From Vandiemenella viatica (lineage: Eukaryota; Arthropoda; Insecta; Orthoptera; Morabidae), in contig JARYHS010008074.1 in NCBI GenBank assembly GCA_031002005.1, forward strand, positions 8,812,924 to 8,876,923: a stretch of 64,000 bases of DNA, written 5' to 3'. The number at the start of each line of letters is the position of its first letter. The first letter of the stretch is position 1. Made by a program: the position numbers and the translations under genes. Shown here in pieces: positions 46,840-58,183 of this stretch. The notes under the pieces were generated by a model. That model saw only the letters and a program-made list of their open reading frames with translations, ran no database searches and had not been told where the DNA came from.

Positions 46840-49430
46840 ACTTGTACATGCATACAGCGAGGTCGACAGAACTAACAGCAAGCATCACGGAAACGATGAA
46901 GTGGGGGGCAGAATTGTCGTTACAACTGATTAACTGGACAGAACTATCGTTACAAAAATCATCAGACAGACGAGTTACTTACGCTTACATGCACAAAGAG
47001 AGACGCAGATACACATGTCCAAGACTACACAACTACCGGTACCAATCATGGAAACAAAAAAGTGGTGTAGTACTCTCTTCCCTCATGACTGGCTGAAAAA
47101 CAGAAGTCTCCTTACGTATCATCAGCCTGGCGAGATAGAAGATGTGCAAAAGGTGACATGTTTTCACCATAAACCTAAGTGTTTATACCATAAATAGTGT
47201 TCATCGCGCCCCAGTTGATTATATTTACCATCAACACGTCTCTCCCACACCGCAACCCTTTCTACCATTCAGTAAAAAATTGACGCAGGTACCATGAGTT
47301 GCAAAAGACACTTGGCTATCAGATCTCACCCACAAATCCATACATCTCAATACACTAGCACAAACAAACATAAGTGGAGGGGACAGCAAAATCATTAGTC
47401 CAGACAGACGTGTTTATAGAAGGTATCACCATATTTACACATACAGACACAGAGAGAGACGCACAAACACTCACATTTCCATGCCTTCAGCGAGCTAGAC
47501 ACAACAACCAGCCCCAATCATGGCGACGAAAAAGTGGGGTAGAACCCCCATGGCTCATAACTGACCAAAAAATCATCAGTAACATATGTTCCAGGCACCA
47601 TACTCTTCACATCAACATCATCTCATTTATTTCACACTACAGACCTCACTACCATCCAGTATCATGTATGCTAGGTACAAAACTGTTCACATCAGCACCA
47701 ACACGTCTATCCCACACCTAAGCTTTTTCTGCCATTCAGTAATATGTGCCCCCATGTACCACTAGTAGCAGTAGACACTTGGTCATCAGAGAGATATCAT
47801 AACTCCCATATTCATACTAGGTCTCACCCACAAATCCATATGTCACCTCACACAAGCATAAGTACAGGAACAGCACATCATACATCCAGACAAACGAGAT
47901 AAAGGAAGGTATCTCCACATTTACGCAAAAAAACACACAGAGATAGAGACGCATACACACGTACATTTCCATGCCTATAGCGATCTCGACTCAACAACTA
48001 GCCCAATCATGGCAACGAAAAAGTGGAACAGAACACCCATGACTGGCCAAAAGTCATAGAAAGACACACATCCATACACACATACATACACACTCACTTG
48101 TCAATGCATTCACACAGTTCCATTCATCACCGCACATATGCACATAATTGGAGGAAAGACACTAAACATGCTAGATCCAACTAAAGAGTTACAGGATGTG
48201 TGAAGTTTGAAATCACAGCCACGTCTGACCCACACCGCAACCCTTTCTGTCATTTAGTAACATTTAGTGACCCAGGTACCATGAGTTACAATATACACTT
48301 GTCTATCAGACGGATATCATAACCTCCATATTCATACTAGGTCTCACCCACAAACCCATAAGTCTCCACACAAGCACAAACATATGGGAGGAACAGCAAT
48401 TCATACGTCCCGATAAATGAGTTTAAGGAAGGTATCATCATACTTACACATACAGACGCAGAGAAAGAAACACACAGACACATATATCCATGCCTACATC
48501 GAGCTAAACACAACAACCAGCCCAATCATGGCAAAGAAAATGTGGGACAGATCCCCCATGGCTCAAGACTGACAAAAAAAAATCATCATTAACATGTGTT
48601 CCAAGTAACAAACTCCTCACATCAAAATCATATCATTTAACTCACGCTACAGACCTCTCTGACATTCAGTATCGTTAGTAATATGTACAAAGCTGTTCAT
48701 ATGATCAGCACCACCTCTATCCCACGCCACAAGCCTTTTCTGCTGTTCAGTAATATTTGTCTTACGTACCACGAGTATCAGTAGACACATGGTCATCAGA
48801 CAAATATCATAACTCCCATACTCATACTAGGTCTCTCACACAAACATAACTGACCAAAAAACCATCAGACAGACGTTAGAGTGTGTGCAATGGATGACAT
48901 GTTTTTGCCATACACCTCAGAACTTATCACATTATCAATTAAATACATCTCAAAGTCGAGTAGAATCCTATCGGAATAGACACACAACCATATAGAAAGA
49001 CACACACTCACATGTCCATGCATACACAGAGTTACCGTACATCACCACACACATACACGTAATTGGAGGAAAAGGACTGAACACCCTAGGTCCAGACTGA
49101 ATAGCTACAGGATGTGCGAAATATTTCATTTCTTCGCCACAAACCTCGGTGCTCATCATACCCAAATGATTACATCTACATAGGTGTCCACTGCTGGAAA
49201 AATCTCAAGTAGACTCCTACCACCATAATTACACACATAACCACACAGGAACACGTACACACACATATGTCCATGCATATACCACAATTTCATAAGTTAC
49301 CACATACATACAAGTAACTGCAGGAAAGGGACCCGACACACGACGTCCACACTAAGGTGTTACATGATAGGCAGATGATAGCATGTCTTTACACCTCAGT
49401 GCTCACCACACATACTTGATTTTTAATGTG
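46840..49430 (+). repeat. AC-rich tandem units (~470-520 bp) in the left inner arm
   Basis: Units share GTACCA-GAGT...ACACTTG...ATCATAACTCCCATATTCATACTAGGTCTCACCCACAAA-type blocks, CGTTTATAGAAGGTATCACCAT-type blocks and CAACCAGCCCAATCATGGC-type blocks, in fixed order. Starts near 47281, 47747, 48270 and 48760 give a period of about 470-520 bp. The mirror array is at about 49900-52640. Confidence 0.75.
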
Positions 49431-49579
49431 CCATCAGTATAGCTGGTGGCTGGAACTAAGCTCTTGGCAATGTTTGGCCAAAAGTCATTTGTTAATAGCA
49501 GCTCATCAAAGACAAATTTTGGGTGAACCTGCCCAGGCGGGCGTGGCGTGAGGTGGCCACCCTTCCCCACCGCGGACGC

Positions 49580-49752
49580 ATACATCGTGTTTTAGTAGGT
49601 CGGTATACCGGCGCATATTACCGCCTCGAGCGCAATGAAATTCCGGTCATCAGTTCGGTCCTAAAAATGCGGACATCGGTAATAGGTCCCGGTCGGGAAA
49701 CTCCGGTAAACCATCGCGGTCCGCGCTTTTAGACGGCGTATTGCAGTATTTC
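49580..49752. other. Central spacer of the giant palindrome
   Basis: This 173-bp piece is the only part of the element without a mirror copy. It is more GC-rich than its AC/GT-rich surroundings and has no recognised motif. A 69-codon frame across it is probably chance. Confidence 0.75.
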
Positions 49753-52494
49753 TGTCCGCAGTGGTGAAGGGAGGCCCCCTCTCGCTGCACCCGCCTGGGC
49801 AGGTTGACCCAAAATTTCACTTTGATGAGCTGCTATTAACAAATGACTTTTGACCAAACATTGCCTAGTGTTTAGTTCCAGCCGCCAGCTATACTGATGG
49901 TACATTAAAATTCAGGTAAGTGTGGTGAGCACTGAGGTGTATTGTAAAGACATGCTATCGTCTGCCTATCATATAACACCTCAGTGTGGACGTCGTGTGC
50001 CGGGTCCCTTTCCTGCTGTTACTTGTATGTGTGTGGTAAATTATGAAATTGTGGTATATGCATGGACATATGTGTGTATGCGTGTTCCTTTGTGGTTATG
50101 TGTGTAATTATGATGATAGGAGCCTACTTGAGATTTCTCCATCAGTGGCCACCACGTAGATGTAATCAGTTGGGTGTGATGAGCACCGAGGTTTGTGGCA
50201 AAGACATGTCACATTTCACACATCCTGCTAATATTCAGTGTCGATCTAGGGTGTTCAGTACTTTTCATCCTGTTACATGTATGCGTAATGTGATGTATAG
50301 TACTGTTTGTATGCATGGACATGTGAGTGTGTGTCTTTCTGTGTGGTTGTGTGTCTATCACGATAGGATTATACTCGACTTCACAATGACTGGCTACCTA
50401 TGTGTAGATGGAGCATGTAATTACATGGGTGTAATGAATAATCCGTATGGGATAAGTACTGAGGTGTATGGCAAAAATATGTCATCATTTGCACACACTC
50501 TAACGTCCGTCTGATGGTTTTTTGGTCAGTTATGTTTGTGTGTGAGACCTAGTATGAGTATGGGAGTTACGATATTTGTCTGGTGACCATGTGTCTAGTC
50601 GTGATACTCGTGGTATATGTGACAAATATTACTGAATAGCAGAAAAGGCTTATGGTGTGGGATAGAGGTGGTGCTGATCATGTGAACAGTTTTGTTCATA
50701 TTACCAACGATACTGAATAGCAGAGAGGTCGGTAGTGTGAGTTAACTGATATGATGTTGATGTGAGGAGTTTGGTAGTTGGAACACATGTTAATGATGAT
50801 TTTTTGTCAGTCTTGAGCTATGGGGATTCTGTCCCACTTTTTTGCCATGATTGCGCTGGTTGTTGTGTTGAGCTAGCTGTAGGCATGGAAATATGCGTCT
50901 GTGTGCGTCTCTCTCTGTGTCTGAATGCGTAAGTATGGTGATACCTTCCATAAACACGTCAATCTGGACGTATGAATTGCTGTTCCTCCACTTATGTTTG
51001 TTTGTGCTTGTGTGGAGATGTTTGGATTTGTGGGTGAGACCTAGTATGAATATGGGGGTTATGGTATCTGCCTGATAGACAAGTGTCTATTGTAACTAAT
51101 GGTACCTGGGTCACATGTTACTACATGACGGAAAGGGTTGCGGTGTGGGAGAGACGTGTCTGTGATTTCAAACTTCACACATCCTGTAACTCTTCAGTTT
51201 GGATCTAGCATGTTCAGTCTCTTTCCTCCAGTTATGTGCATGTGTGTGGTGATGAATGGACCTGTGTGAATGCATTGACATATGAGTGTGTGTGTATGTG
51301 TGTCTTTCCATGACTTTTGGCCAATCATGGGTGTTCTGTTCCACTTTTGCGTTGCCATGATTGGGCTAGTTGTTGAGTCGAGATCGCTGTAGGTATGGAA
51401 ATGTACGTGTGTATGTGTCTCTCTCTGTGTATGTTTGCGTAAATGTGGTGATCCCTTCCTGTAACTCGTTTGTCTGGATGTATGATATGCTGATCCTACA
51501 CTTATGCTTGTGTGAGGTGACGTATGGATTTGTGGGTGAGACCTAGTATGAATATGGGAGTTATGATATCTGACTGATGACCAGATGTCTACTGCTACTC
51601 GTGGTACCAGGGGTACATGTTACTGAATGGCAGCAAAAACTTAGGTGTGGGATAGAGGTGGTGGTCCTGATGTGTACAGTTTTGTACCTAGCACACATGA
51701 TACTGGAAGGTAGTGAGGTCTGTAGTGTGAGATAAATGAGATGATGTTGATGTGAAGAGTATGGTACGTGGAACATACGTTACTGATAATTTTTTGGTCA
51801 GTTATGAGCCATGGGTGTCCTACCCCATTTTTTCGTCGCCATGATTGGGCTGGTTATTGTGTCTAGCTCGCTGTAGGCATGGAAATGTGAGTGTTTGTGC
51901 GTCTCTCTCTGTGTCTGTATGCGTAAATATGGTGATACCTTCCATAAACACGTCTGTCTGGGCGTATGATTTTGCTGTCCCTCCACTTACGTTTGTTTGT
52001 GCTTGTGCATGGAGATGTATGGATTTGTGGATGAGACCTTGTTTGAATATAGAAAGGTTTGCGGTGTGGGAGAGACATGTTGATGGTAAATATAATCAAT
52101 TTGGTGTGATGAACACTATTTATGGTATAAACACTTAGGTGTATGGTGAAAACATGCCATCTTTTGCACACCCTCTATCTCGCCAGGCTGATGATATGTA
52201 AGGAGAGTTCTGTTTTTCAGCCAGTCATGAGGCAAGAGAGTACGACACCACTTATTCGTTTCCATGATTGTTGCCGGTAGTTGTACTGAACTCTCTGTAG
52301 ACTTGGACATGTGTATCTGCGTCTGTCTTTGTAGATGTAAGCATAAGTATGGTGGTACCTGACTTTAAATCGTCTGTCTGATGATTTTTGTAACGATAGT
52401 TCTGTCCAGCTAATCAGTTGTAACGACAATTCTGCCCCACTTCATCGCTTTCATGATGCTTGCTGTTAGTTCTGTTGACCTCGCTGTATGCGTG

Positions 52495-52535
52495 TACAAG
52501 TGTGTGCGTGTGTGCGTGTGTGTGTGTGTGTGTCT
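52495..52535 (+). repeat. (GT)n/(GC GT) microsatellite in the right arm
   Basis: Runs of GTGTGTGCGTGTGTGCG and then pure GT are expanded relative to the left-arm counterpart (46825-46850). The expansion accompanies a duplicated block. Confidence 0.8.
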
Positions 52536-52689
52536 TCTTCCTCTGTGGGGGTTCTATCTTGGTGCTGTTAGTTCTGTTGACCTCACTGTATGCATGTACA
52601 AGTGTGTGCATGTGTCATTCCTATGTGGATTTGAGTCTAAAATATATGGCTATAGAATTATGCTCACCATCAACGTGTGCTTCTAACCA

Positions 52690-52872
52690 TTGTTTCAGGG
52701 CTTAGGCAATCTCCTATTTCGATGTGCTCTTTACAGTTTACTGCCGTTTGTGTTGGCATACGAATTGTGTTTCTCACTAAATAAAAATCATTTAACAGAG
52801 AGGGGTGATGTACCAGAGAAGCGAAGGACTTGGGTACAAACCCACAGTCAGACCATTGCTTGTGTGGTGTAG
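52690..52872 (+). other. 60-codon frame conserved between palindrome arms (right copy)
   Basis: It is the counterpart of the minus-strand frame at 46571-46753, with an identical predicted peptide. No function is assigned. Confidence 0.3.
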
Positions 52873-53657
52873 GATGGATGTCATTGGAAGATAGGAAGAG
52901 TGTTGAGGGGCTGTATGTGGTGTATAATGGTGTTAGAATGGATATTGGTGCAATAATTCAGAGTGGTGTATGGAGCCTAAGTTGACCATGACCACAATCT
53001 CGCACTAGACTTTAAGTGATGAGGCCTGAGTGGATAAAATATCCAAACACCCACTTTGACCTAACAATTTACGACAGTTCAAGTGTGGGTGCTATCTTCG
53101 GCGTAATAGAACTAGTGTCTGCAACTTTGGATACTTGTCGATGTGTGGGGATCTTCTATGAAAATGTGGGTTATGATGTTTATTTGATGACCAAGTTAGC
53201 TAAGGGCATTATGACACTTTTATTGTGGTTAGTTGAACAAAGCATGCAATTACAAACAAATGTTATACTTGGTCCTGAATCCGAAAGTTGGCGTCAGATG
53301 GGAACATTTAAACCGAATGGAGATCACTCCTGTGTCCTGATTGGTTGAAAAAATAATTTCCTGGAAAAAGGAAGAATTTTCCTGGGAAACTGCAGTAGAA
53401 CCACCTTAAGTGAACATTTTGGTACCTGGAATCCCTGCTACTGATTAGGAGAAGACTTTGCAAATTTGTTGTTTACTTTAACGCACGAACAGAAGGTAGC
53501 CCTGACAGTAACTGATCAGGGGTTTGGGTGGACATTATTGGAAAACAGAAGGAGGTTTGGGGAAGTGCTGGGCGTATGTTGGCAATGAGGCTTGGGGTGG
53601 ATCTTGGTGAAAGAATGAGGAATAGTGTATAAAAGACTATCAGTAGGAGCCGGCACT

Positions 53658-54203
53658 GGATTTCTTCCATAAGGGAGTGGGTAAATTTTTTATATCTCCA
53701 CCTTGGTCACAGGCGACGCTCTCAGGCATTTCTGTGCTTAGCCTGACTCAATTTTTATCACATAGGACTGGCGTACTTCGATTCGACAGGGGTGAAATTA
53801 GTAAGATTAACAGACGGTATCTCGTTCCTGGAACATAAGTGCTGTGCTGTAAAACACAGTTAAAGGTGTCAATCACTGATGTGTCACAAGGGATTGAATG
53901 GAATTTTAGACAAAGTGCAGCTAAGGACATTCAATTTCTGATTGCTTATGAAGGCATAACAGAATTGATACATAGATTGGTCTGGATAGACAGACGACAA
54001 AGGTTTGACCTGGATGGCAAGAATTACGAGTGCGATGAGATATTTTATACCAATGGAAGCAGAGTTAAGTTAGAGAAGTAAGGTGTCGTACTGATGCTTC
54101 CATTCCTTGATTTTTGCCATGGTCAAACTGGAAACTTTGATTTTTCTAGCCTTGGTGTGGGAAAGGCTTTGTTAATCATGTCATAAATATTTTCAAGTGG
54201 GCT
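53658..54203 (+). other. Segment present only in the right palindrome arm, with an 80-codon frame
   Basis: Left-arm sequence is continuous (GGCACTTGTCC near 45812), whereas the right arm has 546 extra bases between GGCACT and CTTGTCC. The frame at 53839-54081 encodes a mixed, protein-like sequence (DVSQGIEWNFRQSAAKDIQF, then LIHRLVWIDRRQRFDLDG). I do not recognise it. Lack of a flanking duplication suggests a deletion from the left arm rather than an insertion in the right. Confidence 0.5.
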
Positions 54204-54754
54204 CTTGTCCAAAGACAGGGTTGAGAAATAGGCTTGAAAAAATTACAGCCTGATTGGTTTGACATCATGTAATCACTTCAGAAATGACTGTAGGGAAAGA
54301 AACTGGTTTTCAAATCGACAACTTTGCTTTATTTTAGCGGCTTTTAATTCATCGAGGTTATACTTACATAAATCACTAAACCCCTTCAATACCTCTTTGA
54401 GTTCAAAAAGTGTCTGTGTTCTCGGTCTGTTTCATTACCCCTAATTTAATACATCCTTTAAAATACACGGAATGTAGGTGACACTCGTGAGCTATATTAT
54501 AGTATATTGTTCATAATGAATCCAACATGATGTGCAAAAGTGAGTTTGTTTCAAGTCTCTTCGTCAGTGAATTAATTATTAATGTTTGCCTGCTTCGATG
54601 ATTTATGGTTTACCCTACCTTCGTTGGTGAATATCTGTTGGTTTCAATTAAAGGATTTCACCCATTGATGGGCTTTTGAGGCTACGAATTTTGAAAGGAA
54701 TAATGTATGTATGGTATTGCTATACTTTATCACAATAATTTCATTTTTTTTTTT

Positions 54755-54950
54755 TTTACTTTTTAACGTCTCTCTAACAACGTGGTCTTTAGAGACGGGT
54801 AAAGGAGGGGGGCAAGGGATTCAGACATGTCCTTTTGAAGGAAGCATCCCTGCATTCACCTGGGGGAAACCATGGAAAACCCAAATCTGGATGCCCGGAC
54901 GGGGGATTCGAACCGCCGTCCTTCCGAATGCAAGGCCAGAACGCTAAATA
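54755..54950 (-). mobile_element. SINE family 1, 5'-truncated, in right arm
   Basis: Mirror copy of 45063-45262, including the same 5' truncation point. It shows small differences from the left copy, such as a missing base in the G run. Confidence 0.85.
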
Positions 54951-55184
54951 ATTTCATGAAAGCAGGTGCACATAGAATTTATATCTTTCCACTTTGCTGA
55001 GTTTATGATGGTTTTTTTTCCATATCGAAAGTTAACGTATTGTAAAGGAAAAATTTATGCTTTTCAACTTATTTTTCATTCAATTATAACAAGTCAAGCT
55101 GGCGCCATACTCTCTAGGTGTGGAAATTACGTAACTTTGAGGAGTTGGTACGGCTTTTTCAATAATATCACAAAACACTTAAAC

Positions 55185-55245
55185 ACCGCGGCCGGACTAG
55201 AACCGGCGACCTTCGGCACTCTAGCCCCAACACTACCGAGGCCGT
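55185..55245 (-). mobile_element. tRNA-derived SINE piece in right arm
   Basis: Mirror copy of 44785-44840 with the GGCCGGACTAGAACCGGCG B-box hairpin. Confidence 0.6.
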
Positions 55246-55640
55246 TTTAACGTGGACTTTTTTCTTGTTTTTAGTAAAATTGCAATGATTTATACTTAAG
55301 TATATTTCACGACACAGAACCGACGAAAATATTTGCACCTTGCAGTGTACAGAGCTTTGGCAAGAGATAATGGACTCTGCTTGTCGTTGGGCAAATGGAA
55401 ATAATATTTCTGAACGTCGGGAATAACTCCATGGTTTGGAAATACTTGTCACATTGATATACCGATAATAGCAGACAGATAGCAAGCAGGAATACCTGAA
55501 ATATTTCTCTTAAATACCTATCGCGTTGAGAAATGATTCATTCCGCGCCATCTATTGGAAACCGGGATACTATGTTATGCAAGGCCAAAACGCCCGATGC
55601 CTCGGCCGAGCAAGTCGACACCTGTGTCAACGTCCGCATT

Positions 55641-55852
55641 GGGGGCGTCCATAAATTACGTGAGGTGAAATAGGGGGGGGGGGTCCGGCGAAATCTCACC
55701 AAATCTCACCAGGGGGGAGGGGGGGGGCTACGGAAATCTCACGTGAGATTTGGCGAAAAATTTGGGGATAGTAGAGCCAAAAAAAAAAGGTCTACAATTT
55801 GCGCCTAAGTCGATTTTAGGAGGGTATTTCGTCAAAAAAGTTAGGGTGTGAC

Positions 55853-55886
<34 letters not shown>

Positions 55887-56045
55887 TCTACAAAAGTTTC
55901 GAGTGCGATTTCTAGGGGGGGGGTTCTCACGGACCTGATCTCACCAGATTGGGGGGGGTCCGGCCACATCTCACGAAATCTCACCAAGGGGGAGGGGGGT
56001 CCAGAAATCCGGAAAAAACACCTCACGTAATTTGTGGTTGCCCCC
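55641..56045. mobile_element. 405-bp G-rich MITE with ATT duplication, proven by empty site in left arm
   Basis: The ends GGGGGCGTCCATAAATTACGT and ACGTAATTTGTGGTTGCCCCC are inverted repeats. ATT occurs directly on both sides (55638-55640 and 56046-56048). The left arm at 44361-44375 has the uninterrupted GGAATGCG sequence, which is the empty site. The interior has G runs and a poly-A run at 55857-55884. It has no coding capacity. It probably belongs to the same family as 31086-31467. Confidence 0.9.
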
Positions 56046-56975
56046 ATTCCAGAACAGAAATTCACCTAGCACACCATCGGACCTAATTCCATTGTGCTGA
56101 CGTCACGTGCGTGTTGAGGATATATTTGCAGGCGAGCGCACATGTGTAAACACACCCCGGGCGGCGGAATTCCCCCGTAGCTTTCACTCTCTTGGGGGAG
56201 TGGGATGTCTGCGCCCAAAGAAATTAAGCCCTTGGGAGATGCTGTCATCTGGGCGGCCGGTCAAGGAACTATCGATCTCGCAAACCCGGCCGGTGCGACG
56301 TGACGTGAACGCTGATTGGTCCATTAGAATTTACCGCCATGCAACTGTGACGTCACGCGGACGAGTGGAGTCTCTTCCGGGGCCGGCTTAAGATCTTTTG
56401 TCCGTGAAAACAGGTATTACATCTACTTATATATACAGGGTGAGTTTTTTATCTTGAGACAACTAAATATCTCGAAAACTACAAATCCGATCAAAAAAAG
56501 TGGGTAATAAAAATTGTTCGTCTCGACGGGGGACATCCGATGATACCAAATTTGACTCCCCACCCCCACCCCCTAGGGGTGGGGGAAGGGGGAGAAAAAA
56601 AACTTAAATAGGAACCCCCATTTTTTATTGCAGATTCTGATTCCCCGGAAAAAACTACCCCTATTTCACCCCCAATTCGAGTCATTTTGGTCGATAGATG
56701 GCGCTGCAATCGACAAAAATCAAAATAAGCAAAAATTCATTTAAAAATGAGGATATCTCGTGAAATACACATCAGATCAGCAAAATACAAGTTAATGTGA
56801 TTGATATTTTTCAAAAACTATTCAATAACACCACCCACCTCCAAACTTGAGGGATGGGAATGGACATTATTTCAAAATGCACTGATGCAAATTCTTTAGC
56901 AGATAGCGAAAGTCAAACATTACTTTTTGCGTTACCCAGGAACAACGACGTGGACGTAGTAATTTTCTGTTCCCT

Positions 56976-57221
56976 TTGGGGTGCTAGATTTAGGTGAGTC
57001 CCCTCGCCTCTCACCATCGGGGTGCTTGTTTTTGGTGAGTCCCCTCGCCTCTCACCCTCGGGGTGCTTGTTTTTGGTGAGTCCCCTCGCCTCTCACCATC
57101 GGGGTGCTTGTTTTTGGTGAGTCCCCTCGCCTCTCACCATCGGGGTGCTTGTTTTTGGTGAGTCCCCTCGCCTCTCACCATCGGGGTGCTTGTTTTTGGT
57201 GAGTCCCCTCGCCTCTCACGT
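56976..57221 (+). repeat. 41-bp minisatellite, six copies
   Basis: Units TCGGGGTGCTTGTTTTTGG...CTCTCACCA start at 57017, 57058, 57099, 57140 and 57181, after a diverged first unit near 56976. Units are almost identical. The array lies between the transposase stop and the left inverted repeat. Confidence 0.95.
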
Positions 57222-57241
57222 GTTTGTTTCTAACAACAATT

Positions 57242-58183
57242 CTAAAGCAAGTGCTCGAAAATATCACCACCGACATCGATGCATTTATTTACCCGCTCTT
57301 GGAATGATTCGACGCAACTAAGAAGCATATCCGGCGTGATTTTTTGACAAGCGTTGGTAATTCGTTCAATCATGTTTTCAGGCGTTGTTGGCACTTCACT
57401 GTAAACTTCATTCTTCAAGTATCCCCATAAAAAAAAATCAGGCGAAGTGAGATCTGGTGATCTTGCAGGCCACGGCACTGGACCTCCTCTTCCGATCCAT
57501 CGACGATTGTACAGACGATCTAACACTTCCCGCGATCTTACAGCAAAATGTGCTGGACAACCGTCATGTTGAAACCACATTGTTTGTCGCACGTCTAAGG
57601 GTACGTCTTCAAGCAATGTTGGCAGTACGTCCTCTAAGAGTTGTTGATATTTCTCCCCATTGAAATGTCCATGGATAAAATGTGGACCAATAAGTTTGTC
57701 CCCAATTATCCCACACCAAACATTTACATTCCACGGACGCTGATGTTCAACTTGGCGTAACCAATGCGGGTTTTCCACACTCCAATAATGCATGTTGTGT
57801 CGATTAATGGTGCCGTGGTTAGTAAAAGTGGATTCATCCGAAAACAGTACTCGAGCAAAGAAATGGGGTTCTTCTTGTATTTTCTGTAGCGACCATCGGC
57901 AAAATGTCAATCGATTATCGAAATCATTGCCGTGAAGTTCTTGATGCAACGAAACATGGAACGGATGGTATTTTCTACGATGCAAAATCTGACAAACACT
58001 TCCCTCCTGAGTGAACTGTTGGATAATACGGTAAAAAGAAGCGCGCGATCGAGGCTGGTCTGGAAAACGATGAGCATAAAGATCAACAGCATTATCGATA
58101 TTCTTGCGACATTCTCCATAAATGTAGACCATTTCAATTTTTTCTTGCAACGTTATAGCCTGCATTCTCATTGACACGTGCAA
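57242..58183 (-). CDS. Mariner-family transposase (DD41D spacing), open but with a likely internal deletion
   Basis: The 313-codon frame is uninterrupted. The N-terminal part (about residues 8-70) fits the helix-turn-helix DNA-binding domain (TLQEKIEMVYIYGE, then RSRASFYRIIQQF). Catalytic positions are the Asp of LFSDEST (about residue 117), the Asp of QHDGCPAHF (about 203) and the Asp of TSPDFFLWGYL, with 41 residues between the second and third, the DD41D arrangement. The frame ends GGDIFEHLL. At about residue 60, QEGSVC runs straight into QILHRRK, whereas relatives have several dozen more residues there. This suggests an in-frame loss of part of the second DNA-binding helix set, probably between two SVC-like repeats. 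The catalytic core looks intact; DNA binding may not be. Confidence 0.87.
   Translation of the reverse strand: MHVSMRMQAITLQEKIEMVYIYGECRKNIDNAVDLYAHRFPDQPRSRASFYRIIQQFTQEGSVCQILHRRKYHPFHVSLHQELHGNDFDNRLTFCRWSLQKIQEEPHFFARVLFSDESTFTNHGTINRHNMHYWSVENPHWLRQVEHQRPWNVNVWCGIIGDKLIGPHFIHGHFNGEKYQQLLEDVLPTLLEDVPLDVRQTMWFQHDGCPAHFAVRSREVLDRLYNRRWIGRGGPVPWPARSPDLTSPDFFLWGYLKNEVYSEVPTTPENMIERITNACQKITPDMLLSCVESFQERVNKCIDVGGDIFEHLL

Larger units (their letters stand above)
43951..49579 (+). repeat. Left arm of the giant palindrome
   Basis: It starts with a terminal GC-rich segment holding TGACGTCA-type and CCAAT-type motifs (44015-44340). Two tRNA-like/SINE pieces (about 44785-44840 and 45063-45262) and AT-rich DNA follow. 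A 60-codon minus-strand frame at 46571-46753 is repeated exactly at protein level in the right arm (52690-52872). From about 46840 the arm is AC-rich with tandem units recurring near 47281, 47747, 48270 and 48760. Confidence 0.88.
43951..56422. mobile_element. Giant palindromic (foldback) element, 12.5 kb, arms ~5.6 and ~6.7 kb
   Basis: The outer ends are ATGTAATACCTGTTTTCACGG and its exact inverse. Arms 43951-49579 and 49753-56422 match colinearly, often above 95% by eye, around a 173-bp centre. Differences are a few indels: a 405-bp MITE and a 546-bp segment only on the right, a ~100-bp local duplication on the right, and a ~50-bp piece only on the left near 44070. The outer parts of the arms are mixed-sequence DNA with two SINE pieces. 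The inner parts (about 46840-49430 and mirror) are AC/GT-rich tandem units of about 500 bp. No transposase is recognised. Flanks are AT-rich and I see no clear target duplication. It could be a foldback transposon or a segmental inverted duplication. Confidence 0.88.
49753..56422 (-). repeat. Right arm of the giant palindrome
   Basis: It is the inverted copy of the left arm, starting with CTGCCCAGGCGGG-type sequence near the centre and ending with CCGTGAAAACAGGTATTACAT. It is about 1.04 kb longer because of the MITE at 55641-56045, the right-only segment at 53658-54203 and a duplicated ~100-bp GT-rich block near 52470-52610. Confidence 0.88.

Noticed and set aside
49523..49732. 69-codon Arg-rich frame across the palindrome centre
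   Set aside because: It starts in arm sequence and runs through the spacer. There is no recognised motif and no independent support.
52453..52705. Cys/Val-rich open frames of 77 and 81 codons
   Set aside because: They arise from a GT microsatellite and its duplicated flank, with no mirror-arm conservation of the frame.
56976..57221. 41-bp direct repeats resembling a CRISPR array
   Set aside because: There are no unique spacers between units; units are contiguous and identical. The context is a eukaryotic mariner element.
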